From JADFUS01 sp964368765 (GTDB lineage: Bacteria > Bacteroidota > Bacteroidia > Bacteroidales > Rikenellaceae): 9,781 nucleotides of DNA. This document shows, piece by piece, positions 1-5,080 of the stretch. The DNA is taken from assembly GCA_964368765.1 (NCBI GenBank), contig CAYJCU010000080.1:1-9781 (forward strand). The letters are read 5' to 3'. A program made the position numbers and the translations under genes. Within the stretch, counting starts at the first letter, position 1, and each line of letters begins with the position of its first letter. The notes beneath the pieces are model-generated. The model ran no database searches. It worked only from the letters and a program-made list of their open reading frames with translations, and was not told where the DNA came from.

Positions 1-75
1 CAAAATTTTTGTTTTTGTAAGCCCCTATAATTTAAATTACAACTAATTTATTGTGGATAGGTAGTTACTAGGTTT

Positions 76-107
76 TTTGTTTTTTTTACCGGACAACAAT
101 AATTTTG
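76..107 (+). promoter_or_regulatory. Bacteroidota-type promoter of the Asp-box lipoprotein gene
   Basis: TTTG at 76-79 is followed by exactly 20 nt and then TAATTTTG at 100-107. This is a full match to the -33/-7 consensus of the Bacteroidota housekeeping sigma factor (TTTG, 19-21 nt, TAnnTTTG). Transcription would start near 114, giving a leader of about 40 nt before the ATG at 155. The promoter also settles the gene start: a possible upstream TTG start at 77 lies inside the -33 box and cannot be transcribed from here. Confidence 0.75.
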
Positions 108-154
108 TATGTATACTAAACAGCAGCAACAACTGCTATTATAAGAATAGAGGT

Positions 155-1237
155 ATGAATTACATTATAAATATTATTATTGCATCAATTTTTCTATGCT
201 CATGCAACAATATAGATGTAGAATTAAAAGAAATAGTATACCCTTATAATTCTTCTCATCATTATCAAGACGTTGAATTTATTACCCCTGATTTAGGATT
301 TGCAGCAACGCACTTAAAGAGTAATGGTGATAAAGCAGACCTATTTGAACGAACATCAAATGGAGGTAAAACTTGGCAAATTATCTCATTAGTAGATGAA
401 AATGCCACTGGTATTCAGTATTACAATAATAAACTATATTTCTATAGTAATATTTACTCTAATAGATTCACTATAGATGAATCAGTTAATTCTAATATTT
501 TTCAATCTAATGATATGGGTTTAACTTGGCATAATATTCATGCCCTTGATAGTGAAATATCTAATTTTCATGTTGTAGACTCGTTAAATATGTTTATTGT
601 TAAAGTAGAAATTGAAGGTAAAACAAAATCGCGTTGGTTATATCAATCACAAGATGGAGGCACAACTTGGAGTAAGGTTAATAATTTGCCAAGTGTAAAG
701 AACACTGATTATGTGTCATATGATGATGATAAAGTATATTTTTATGGTGATGGAGAGTATGAAAAAGGTAAATTTCTATCATTTAAGTCGTACATATATA
801 GCTACGATATTAAAATGAAAGAAATTATGAAATACACATTGCCATATTTTGTATTTGCATTATATGTCTCTGACGGTTTATTATCAACAGCGAAAAAAGG
901 TGGTAAAATAGAGTATTATCAAATAGATGATGAAAAGTTGACAAAAATATCTGATATAGATTGGGGGCATTTTTTCGGAGGTGCAATAATGTCAAAACCA
1001 CTAATTAAAGATGGCAAATATGTATTCTCATTTATTAGTCAATATCCTGGTCGTAATGATATAGACGGAGCACTCTTTTTTAGTGATAATGGAGGTAAGA
1101 GATGGAAAATTATTAGAGAGTTTAATAGAAAAGAGAGTATCAGGTATAGATATTCATTTGTTTCAAATGACACTATTTTTCAGATAGCATATCCATTTGC
1201 AGATTCATTACGAATATATAGAGTGAATAAAAAATAA
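155..1237 (+). CDS. Asp-box (BNR) repeat lipoprotein, function unknown
   Basis: A predicted exported lipoprotein of 360 aa. The start is taken at the ATG at 155, preceded by the purine run AGAATAGAGG; the frame stays open to a TTG at 77, but that codon lies in the promoter. Residues 1-17 are a short signal peptide ending in the lipobox L14-C15-S16-C17, so the protein should be anchored to a membrane by Cys17. Four Asp-box motifs of the S-x-D/N-x-G-x-T-W kind occur at about 67-74 (TSNGGKTW), 118-125 (SNDMGLTW), 165-172 (SQDGGTTW) and 310-317 (SDNGGKRW). Such motifs mark beta-propeller blades in sialidases, Ycf48-like assembly factors and many surface proteins, and do not by themselves show enzyme activity. 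I see no sialidase FRIP motif or catalytic residue set. The gene is visibly AT-richer than those to its right and stands alone, converging on the MATE gene with a 35-nt gap. The fold call is fairly sure; the role is unknown. Confidence 0.8.
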   Translation: MNYIINIIIASIFLCSCNNIDVELKEIVYPYNSSHHYQDVEFITPDLGFAATHLKSNGDKADLFERTSNGGKTWQIISLVDENATGIQYYNNKLYFYSNIYSNRFTIDESVNSNIFQSNDMGLTWHNIHALDSEISNFHVVDSLNMFIVKVEIEGKTKSRWLYQSQDGGTTWSKVNNLPSVKNTDYVSYDDDKVYFYGDGEYEKGKFLSFKSYIYSYDIKMKEIMKYTLPYFVFALYVSDGLLSTAKKGGKIEYYQIDDEKLTKISDIDWGHFFGGAIMSKPLIKDGKYVFSFISQYPGRNDIDGALFFSDNGGKRWKIIREFNRKESIRYRYSFVSNDTIFQIAYPFADSLRIYRVNKK

Positions 1238-1272
1238 TTAGTTTTCTATGACCCTGAGGGTTATAATGACCT

Positions 1273-2640
1273 CTATTTGCTATTTCTAACTTTTAACCAA
1301 ACTAGAAGAATCACAAATGTAATTGCCTCAGCAAGTGGCACAGCGAGCCACACGCCTATTTCGCCAATCAAGGTAGGTAGGGTATAAAAGCATATAATTA
1401 ACCACAGATAACCTCTTAAAATAGAGATATAGTTTGCGCTTTTGTAATCCTCAATCGATTGGAAATAGCCCATATACATCATATTAACAGCGAAAAATAT
1501 GTACCCTATTGCGAAATATGGTAACCCTTCGGCTGCAATAGCATAAGCTGGGTAACTACTATCCAAAAATAGCGAAACCATATTCTCAGAAAAAAATGCA
1601 ACACCGATAGTTATTATAGCGGCAAAACTAACTGCGTAGATTAATGTTAAGCGAAATGTCTGCTTCACACGCCTAGAAAGTGCTGCGCCATAGTTATAGC
1701 TTATGATTGGTTGTGCTGACTGCGAAATGGCATTGTTTATCATAAATATGATGGGGAAGTAGTAGCACACAACACTATATGCTGCAACTCCATCTTCGCC
1801 ATAATAGTTCATAAAGATACCATTGCCCACAAACATCATAACAGCTATCGCCCCCTCGCCTAAAAATGCAGCAAAGCCCAAGCGAACCATATACCCAATG
1901 TTTCGGGCTGTGAGGAGTAAACTCTTTATAGATAGCTTTAAACGATACAGTTTTAATATTTTTGAAAAGAATATAAGATATATAAGAGCCATTATCCCCC
2001 CTACAACAAAGCTACCAGCTGTGGCAAGCACTGCTCCTTCAATGCCCATACCCAGTACGGCAATCAATAGATAATCGGCTATAATGTTAATAATAGCTGG
2101 TATAAGCGTACACATCATTGCAAAGCGGGGTGCTCCATCGAGACGAATGAGAAACATACCTAAATTTTGCATCATATAGAATATCAGAGATAGGCTTATT
2201 ATTCGTACATAAGTTTCAACAAGTTGCAAGAGCCTCTCGGTAGCACCCAACCATATAGATACCTGCTCACAATTCAAAAATACAAATAGAGAAAGTGCCG
2301 TAAAAAGTAACTCTGATACAATAATAGCATGTGTTATATTGATATTTGCCGCCTTGATTTTACCCTGAGAGATGTGCACTGATGCTACTACTGAGCTACC
2401 CACGCCAAACATGAGAGCAAAGGCTGTGGAGACTAGAAACAATGGAGCTGCAATATTAACAGCTGCTAGTGCATCACTACCCACATACCTGCCTACGAAG
2501 TAACCATCTGTAATTGTCACCACAACCATCGACACCATACCCAAAAGGGTTGGAATCAATATCTTTAAATATAATTTATTAATGTCTGTTTTTCCCCAAT
2601 CGATACTATCACGATTATCCTTTGTTGCTACTTGTCCCAT
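1273..2640 (-). CDS. MATE family multidrug/cation antiporter
   Basis: A full-length (455 aa) inner-membrane exporter of the MATE family, which expels cationic drugs or metabolites in exchange for Na+ or H+. Hydrophobic segments cover most of the protein in the usual two-bundle, 12-helix pattern, after a polar N-terminus of about 20 residues. Family signatures include D45-G-Y-F-V-G with the following GSDALAAVNIAAPL (54-67) at the end of helix 1 and start of helix 2, GIEGAVLATAGS (199-210), and the second-half signature S306-Q-S-A-Q-P-I-I-S-Y-N-Y-G-A (306-319). The sequence resembles the DinF/MepA-like branch more than classical NorM, but this is an impression only. It is divergent from the AraC-type regulator at 2753, 112 nt away, which is the likely regulator. 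The upstream region has a clear -7 box but no -33 box, suggesting a promoter that needs an activator. The substrate cannot be told from sequence. Confidence 0.93.
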   Translation of the reverse strand: MGQVATKDNRDSIDWGKTDINKLYLKILIPTLLGMVSMVVVTITDGYFVGRYVGSDALAAVNIAAPLFLVSTAFALMFGVGSSVVASVHISQGKIKAANINITHAIIVSELLFTALSLFVFLNCEQVSIWLGATERLLQLVETYVRIISLSLIFYMMQNLGMFLIRLDGAPRFAMMCTLIPAIINIIADYLLIAVLGMGIEGAVLATAGSFVVGGIMALIYLIFFSKILKLYRLKLSIKSLLLTARNIGYMVRLGFAAFLGEGAIAVMMFVGNGIFMNYYGEDGVAAYSVVCYYFPIIFMINNAISQSAQPIISYNYGAALSRRVKQTFRLTLIYAVSFAAIITIGVAFFSENMVSLFLDSSYPAYAIAAEGLPYFAIGYIFFAVNMMYMGYFQSIEDYKSANYISILRGYLWLIICFYTLPTLIGEIGVWLAVPLAEAITFVILLVWLKVRNSK

Positions 2641-2664
2641 AATTTAATATTAAAAATCTGAGTG

Positions 2665-2672
2665 CAAAGTTA
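2665..2672 (-). promoter_or_regulatory. -7 box of the MATE gene
   Basis: Read on the minus strand this is TAACTTTG, a perfect TAnnTTTG box, 24 nt before the MATE start codon. No TTG or TTTG lies 19-21 nt further upstream, so the promoter appears to lack the -33 element and may rely on an activator. Confidence 0.5.
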
Positions 2673-2706
2673 GCCTCTTTTGTGTTCTTGATTGCTATTA
2701 AATATG

Positions 2707-2723
2707 GTGTAATATTGTGTAAT
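2707..2723. promoter_or_regulatory. Direct repeat, candidate AraC-family operator
   Basis: GTGTAAT occurs at 2707-2713 and again at 2717-2723, a 10-nt period or about one helical turn. AraC-type proteins commonly bind direct repeats on one DNA face. The repeat lies between the MATE and AraC-type genes, about 35 nt upstream of the MATE -7 box, a usual activator position. It also overlaps the proposed -33 TTG of the regulator's own promoter (2715-2717). An inverted repeat, TAATTC-AA-GAATTA (2720-2733), overlaps its right end and is an alternative site. Confidence 0.35.
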
Positions 2724-2745
2724 TCAAGAATTATTAGTAATTTTA
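2715..2745 (+). promoter_or_regulatory. Candidate promoter of the AraC-type regulator gene
   Basis: TTG at 2715-2717, then 20 nt, then TAATTTTA at 2738-2745, which matches TAnnTTTG except for the last base. Only 7 nt separate the box from the ATG at 2753, so transcription would begin at or next to the start codon. Confidence 0.4.
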
Positions 2746-2752
2746 CCCCATT

Positions 2753-3580
2753 ATGGATAGTTTAGGGTATAATATTGAGGTTTTAGATAGTGAGCGCCTT
2801 GGGAGTAGTAGTCACTTCTTTGGCAATATGTCATTCTATAAATGTACGCATGGGAGTGCTGAAATTGAAAAAGATGGTAAATGCTTTCATTTTGGGTTTG
2901 GTGCTCATATACTTACCTACGAGACAATCTCACTCAAATTCAATGAGTGGAGCGACGATATAGAGATTGTGTGTTGTAAAATTACCCCATCACTTACAGC
3001 AGAATTAGATCCATTTTTAAGCAATAAAATTTGGAGCGTCATATACCACAGTAACCCATCAATCTGTAAAGTTAGTGAGCTGACTATGTTAGATAGTATC
3101 TTTTCGCATCTACTCATATTGTATAAAGTAGAGAATATGCAGATGAAAAGACAGTTAGCTCTACATGCTGTGATAAATTATATATTAATTCTATATAACC
3201 TACTACTTCTGCATATAGATTTAGAAGAGAATCAAGGCAACCCTCAATCTTCGCATGTTAGTAGTACGATTGACAGATTTTTTAATCTCTGTAGCCTCCA
3301 CAACGCTAAAGAGCACAATATCTCTTTTTATACCGATAAACTGAGTATTTCGCAACGTCATTTGTATAACATAACTCAAAAATCATTGAAGCAAAGCCCA
3401 AAGCAAATTTTGGATAGCTTTGTAATTGGGACGATTAAGAAACTGCTACTCACCACCTCGCTATCTATTCAACAGATAGCTGAGACGATGGAGTTTGCAG
3501 ACCAATCAACTTTGCGTCAATTCTTTGTTAGAAATGTGGGTATCTCACCAAGCGAATATAGGCGTAAGAATAGAGGGTAA
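2753..3580 (+). CDS. AraC family transcriptional regulator
   Basis: A 275-aa cytoplasmic DNA-binding protein of normal length for an AraC/XylS regulator. The N-terminal half (about 1-160) is a poorly conserved sensor-like region with short beta-strand-like stretches; I see no recognisable ligand motif. The C-terminal 90 residues hold the two helix-turn-helix units. The first spans about 190-220 (the TDKLSISQRHLYNITQK region, then K213-Q-S-P-K-Q). The second spans about 238-270: SIQQIAETMEFADQSTLRQF, ending in the family signature G263-I-S-P-S-E-Y-R. In that signature Leu254 replaces the more usual aromatic residue after DQS. The gene diverges from the MATE exporter, the usual arrangement for a local regulator of its neighbour. 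It converges on the HxlR-type gene with a 38-nt gap. The family is certain; the effector and the target are inferred from position. Confidence 0.93.
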   Translation: MDSLGYNIEVLDSERLGSSSHFFGNMSFYKCTHGSAEIEKDGKCFHFGFGAHILTYETISLKFNEWSDDIEIVCCKITPSLTAELDPFLSNKIWSVIYHSNPSICKVSELTMLDSIFSHLLILYKVENMQMKRQLALHAVINYILILYNLLLLHIDLEENQGNPQSSHVSSTIDRFFNLCSLHNAKEHNISFYTDKLSISQRHLYNITQKSLKQSPKQILDSFVIGTIKKLLLTTSLSIQQIAETMEFADQSTLRQFFVRNVGISPSEYRRKNRG

Positions 3581-3585
3581 CAAAA

Positions 3586-3604
3586 CAGAGAATTATCTTC
3601 TCTG
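3586..3604. terminator. Short hairpin between convergent regulator genes
   Basis: CAGAGAA (3586-3592) and TTCTCTG (3598-3604) form a perfect 7-bp stem with the 5-nt loop TTATC, in the 38-nt gap between the stops of the AraC-type and HxlR-type genes. It could stop transcription from either side. Neither flank has a strong T-run, so a function as intrinsic terminator is weakly supported. Confidence 0.35.
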
Positions 3605-3618
3605 AGTAGAATACAACT

Positions 3619-3963
3619 TTACTCTGAAACTTCAATTCCCCAATTTGCCAATTGTAATATTATCGGCACAACACTCTCTCCTCGTGGGGTTAATTTATAC
3701 TCCACCATAGGCGGCACCACAGGGTGAACGATGCGCTCTACCAATCCAGACTGCTCTAACTCACGAACTGCAAGCGTAAACATACGATTTGTGATACCTC
3801 GAAGTGTTCGCTGTAACTCGTTAGAGCGCATCGCTCCATCCTTTAAATGGAATAGAGCCATACTCTTCCATTTACCCCCTATTAACTCCATTGCCAGAGC
3901 TAATGAACAATAATATTCCTCTCCATTGAAAAAATATTTTTTGCTATCGCATTGATTTTCCAT
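3619..3963 (-). CDS. HxlR family winged-helix transcriptional regulator
   Basis: A 114-aa cytoplasmic regulator covering the whole HxlR domain. The start is taken at the ATG at 3961-3963. The frame extends upstream to a TTG at 4011, but that codon lies inside the gene's -7 box. The family pattern is nearly complete: C19 followed by A-M-E-L-I-G-G-K-W-K, then the helix-turn-helix with R-S-N-E-L-Q-R-T-L-R-G-I-T-N-R-M, the wing region V-P-P-M-V-E-Y-K-L-T-P-R-G, and the closing L-A-N-W-G. Cys19 sits at the conserved HxlR cysteine, which senses thiol-reactive or quinone stress in relatives such as Bacillus YodB; a second cysteine, Cys5, is nearby. The gene is divergent from the VOC-fold gene at 4059 with a 95-nt gap, and the shared near-palindrome at 3994-4013 suggests it controls itself and that gene. 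Family certain; signal and target inferred. Confidence 0.93.
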   Translation of the reverse strand: MENQCDSKKYFFNGEEYYCSLALAMELIGGKWKSMALFHLKDGAMRSNELQRTLRGITNRMFTLAVRELEQSGLVERIVHPVVPPMVEYKLTPRGESVVPIILQLANWGIEVSE

Positions 3964-3993
3964 AAAATACACATTTTTGTTACTACATATCAA

Positions 3994-4013
3994 TTTTGTA
4001 AGTACTTGCAAAA
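3994..4013. promoter_or_regulatory. Near-palindromic candidate HxlR operator
   Basis: TTTTGTAAGTACTTGCAAAA reads as a 20-bp inverted repeat centred on the TA at 4003-4004 with one mismatched pair (T3999/G4008). It overlaps the regulator's own -7 box (4009-4016) and the proposed -33 TTG of the VOC gene (4006-4008), so a dimer bound here would block both promoters. Dimeric HxlR regulators typically bind such sites in divergent promoter regions. Confidence 0.5.
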
Positions 4014-4036
4014 GTAATAATATATACCGAACTTTG
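4006..4036 (+). promoter_or_regulatory. Candidate promoter of the VOC-fold gene
   Basis: TTG at 4006-4008, then exactly 20 nt, then GAACTTTG at 4029-4036, which matches TAnnTTTG except that TA is GA. The predicted start near 4043 leaves a leader of about 15 nt before the ATG at 4059. It runs head-on through the regulator's promoter on the other strand. Confidence 0.45.
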
Positions 4037-4040
4037 CAAA
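4009..4040 (-). promoter_or_regulatory. Promoter of the HxlR-type regulator gene
   Basis: On the minus strand TTTG (4040-4037) is followed by exactly 20 nt and then TACTTTTG (4016-4009), a full match to the Bacteroidota -33/-7 consensus. Transcription would begin about 40 nt before the ATG at 3963. The -7 box lies in the right half of the candidate operator. Confidence 0.65.
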
Positions 4041-4058
4041 TAAATTAAAAAAAAAGAT

Positions 4059-4661
4059 ATGAAAAAGTATTTAGTATTGACATTACTACTCTCAGGTATC
4101 GTTTTTGGTATAACAACCATAAAAGCACAGAGTAAGAAATCAAAAAAAGTTATGGAAAAGAGAGAACAAGTTTATCCAAAGGCGTTTTCGCACATTGGAA
4201 TCACGGTAGCAAATTTAGATGAGGCGGTGAAATTTTACCAAGAGGTTATGGGATGGTATGTGATTATGCAGCCAACAGAGATTAAAGAGGAGAGCGAGAC
4301 TGCAATTGGGCAGATGTGTATAGATGTGTTTGGTGAGGGTTGGGGTTCATTCCGTATTGCTCACCTTGCAACTGCCGATAAAATTGGTATTGAGCTTTTC
4401 GAATTTCCGACGAGTATAGATACTAAGGCGGAGTTTAATCCATTCAAAACTGGTCTTTTCCACTTCTCGGTGCAAGATCCAGATATTGAGGGGCTGATTG
4501 AGAAGATTGTAGCTGCAGGCGGAAAGCAACGTATGCCTATTCGTGAGTATTATCCAAACGAAAAGCCATTTAGAATGTGTTATGTAGAGGATCCGTTTGG
4601 GGTTGTTTTTGAAATATATACGCACTCTTATGAGATGACATACTCAGCAGGTGCATATTAA
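4059..4661 (+). CDS. Exported VOC-fold (glyoxalase/dioxygenase superfamily) protein
   Basis: A 200-aa protein made of an N-terminal signal peptide and one two-module vicinal oxygen chelate domain. Residues 1-23 (MKKY, hydrophobic core, I-K-A|Q) look like a signal peptidase I signal, so the mature protein should be periplasmic. Modules span about 42-118 (AFSHIGITVANLDEAVKFY onward) and 131-190 (TGLFHFSVQD to FEIYTHS). The four positions that hold metal in this superfamily are filled: His45, Glu112 (I-E-L-F-E-F), His135 and Glu185 (V-F-E-I-Y). A metal-dependent reaction is therefore plausible, such as lyase, isomerase, dioxygenase or thiol transfer on an electrophile or antibiotic; the substrate cannot be named. 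It is divergent from an HxlR-type regulator with a shared operator, which fits induction by a reactive compound. An internal ATG (Met32, base 4152) would give a cytoplasmic form; I prefer 4059 because of its signal peptide and its fit to the promoter. Confidence 0.88.
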   Translation: MKKYLVLTLLLSGIVFGITTIKAQSKKSKKVMEKREQVYPKAFSHIGITVANLDEAVKFYQEVMGWYVIMQPTEIKEESETAIGQMCIDVFGEGWGSFRIAHLATADKIGIELFEFPTSIDTKAEFNPFKTGLFHFSVQDPDIEGLIEKIVAAGGKQRMPIREYYPNEKPFRMCYVEDPFGVVFEIYTHSYEMTYSAGAY

Positions 4662-4793
4662 TTTGTGTTATTATATTAGGGGCAGTCACAAAACTATATT
4701 AAAGCTGTATTTCAATCAGTTACGACCTAATAATAGTTATTCATTACCCTTTATTATAATCAAATGGACTAAAATGGAGGTAACGACCCCTTA

Positions 4794-4810
4794 AAAATCC
4801 TGCGGATTTT
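4794..4810 (+). terminator. Weak terminator-like hairpin after the VOC gene
   Basis: AAAATCC (4794-4800), loop TGC and GGATTTT (4804-4810) form a 7-bp stem with a triloop, and the 3' arm itself supplies TTTT. It lies 132 nt after the VOC stop. The stem is AT-rich with only three G-C pairs, so it is a possible but not strong intrinsic terminator. Confidence 0.35.
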
Positions 4811-4831
4811 AATGTAAATTTAACACTTTTT

Positions 4832-4847
4832 ACAATATAAATATTGT
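4832..4847. repeat. Perfect inverted repeat
   Basis: ACAATAT (4832-4838), AA, ATATTGT (4841-4847): two perfect 7-nt arms around two bases. It could be a protein-binding palindrome or a small hairpin. No gene start lies nearby to explain it as an operator. Confidence 0.5.
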
Positions 4848-4854
4848 TTCGACT

Positions 4855-4907
4855 GCGACACCTCAGCAAATTAAAAATATTTTTATTGCATTCGGTTTAC
4901 TTGTCGC
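4855..4907. repeat. Nested inverted repeats
   Basis: GCGACA (4855-4860) pairs with TGTCGC (4902-4907). Inside it, GCAA (4866-4869) pairs with TTGC (4886-4889) around the 14-bp perfect palindrome TAAAAATATTTTTA (4872-4885). A transcript from either strand could fold into one long, interrupted stem. Confidence 0.4.
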
Positions 4908-4922
4908 TGAAAAAAAGTGAAC

Positions 4923-4956
4923 AAAAACCGAACACCTACCTCTTAAACGGTGTTCG
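4923..4956 (-). terminator. Candidate intrinsic terminator of the porin/phytase-like/lamin-tail operon
   Basis: Read on the minus strand, CGAACACC (4956-4949) and GGTGTTCG (4936-4929) form a perfect 8-bp stem with a 12-nt loop. After one G comes a run of five T (4927-4923), and a further T-rich stretch follows. It lies about 125 nt past the stop of the last operon gene. The loop is long for a classical terminator, which lowers confidence. Confidence 0.5.
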
Positions 4957-4971
4957 CTCGCTATCGCTCGT

Positions 4972-5010
4972 TAGGGTAATTCACAAAACAGAGTTTTGCG
5001 AATTACCCTA
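4972..5010. repeat. 18-bp stem hairpin with 3-nt loop
   Basis: Arms 4972-4989 (beginning TAGGGTAATTC) and 4993-5010 (ending GAATTACCCTA) are complementary over 18 positions with a single mismatch (A4983/C4999); the loop is AGA. It is the strongest structure in the window. There is no T-run on either side, so it is not a simple terminator. It lies 70 nt past the operon's last stop, where it could protect the 3' end of the mRNA, or it may be a palindromic repeat unit. Confidence 0.7.
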
Positions 5011-5080
5011 TATTAGTAGTGTCCGGTGAACCTGAGGATTGAATTTATGCACGTCATATCTACCCTAAAACCCACCATAA

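Larger units (their letters stand above)
4662..5080. other. Structured intergenic region between convergent genes, no CDS
   Basis: A 419-base gap between the stop of the VOC gene and the stop of the leftward operon. The only open frame (61 codons from a non-ATG start near 4844) crosses several inverted repeats and has no family features, so no gene is called. The region holds inverted repeats at 4794-4810, 4832-4847, 4855-4907 (with a nested one at 4866-4889), 4929-4956 and 4972-5010, plus a direct repeat CGCTCG-N4-CGCTCG at 4955-4970. One acts plausibly as the operon's terminator; the others are unexplained. Confidence 0.6.

Noticed and set aside
77..154. N-terminal extension of the Asp-box lipoprotein from a TTG at 77
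   Set aside because: The TTG lies in the -33 box of a strong promoter and the extension would bury the lipoprotein signal, which fits a start at 155.
155..1237. Sialidase activity suggested by the Asp boxes
   Set aside because: No FRIP motif, arginine triad or other sialidase catalytic pattern is visible; Asp boxes occur in many non-enzymes.
1248..1271. ACCCT-G-AGGGT and the repeated ATGACC between the Asp-box and MATE genes as a terminator
   Set aside because: The stem is at most 4-5 bp with a 1-3 nt loop and has no adjacent T-run; too weak to call, although a convergent terminator would be expected here.
3964..4011. N-terminal extension of the HxlR-type regulator from a TTG at 4011
   Set aside because: That codon is inside the gene's own -7 box; the ATG at 3963 gives the normal family length.
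4689..4696. TAGTTTTG on the minus strand as a promoter for a small RNA antisense to the VOC gene end
   Set aside because: There is no TTG at 19-21 nt upstream, and the box is common by chance in AT-rich DNA.
88..5027. ACCGGACA at 88-95 and its exact reverse complement TGTCCGGT at 5020-5027 as ends of a composite mobile element
   Set aside because: An 8-base match is too short, no transposase lies between them, and the enclosed genes form unrelated units. They could be relics of insertion sequence ends, but nothing here supports that.
4844..5029. Open frame of 61 codons in the intergenic region
   Set aside because: It has a non-ATG start, no ribosome-binding site, and runs through three inverted repeats.
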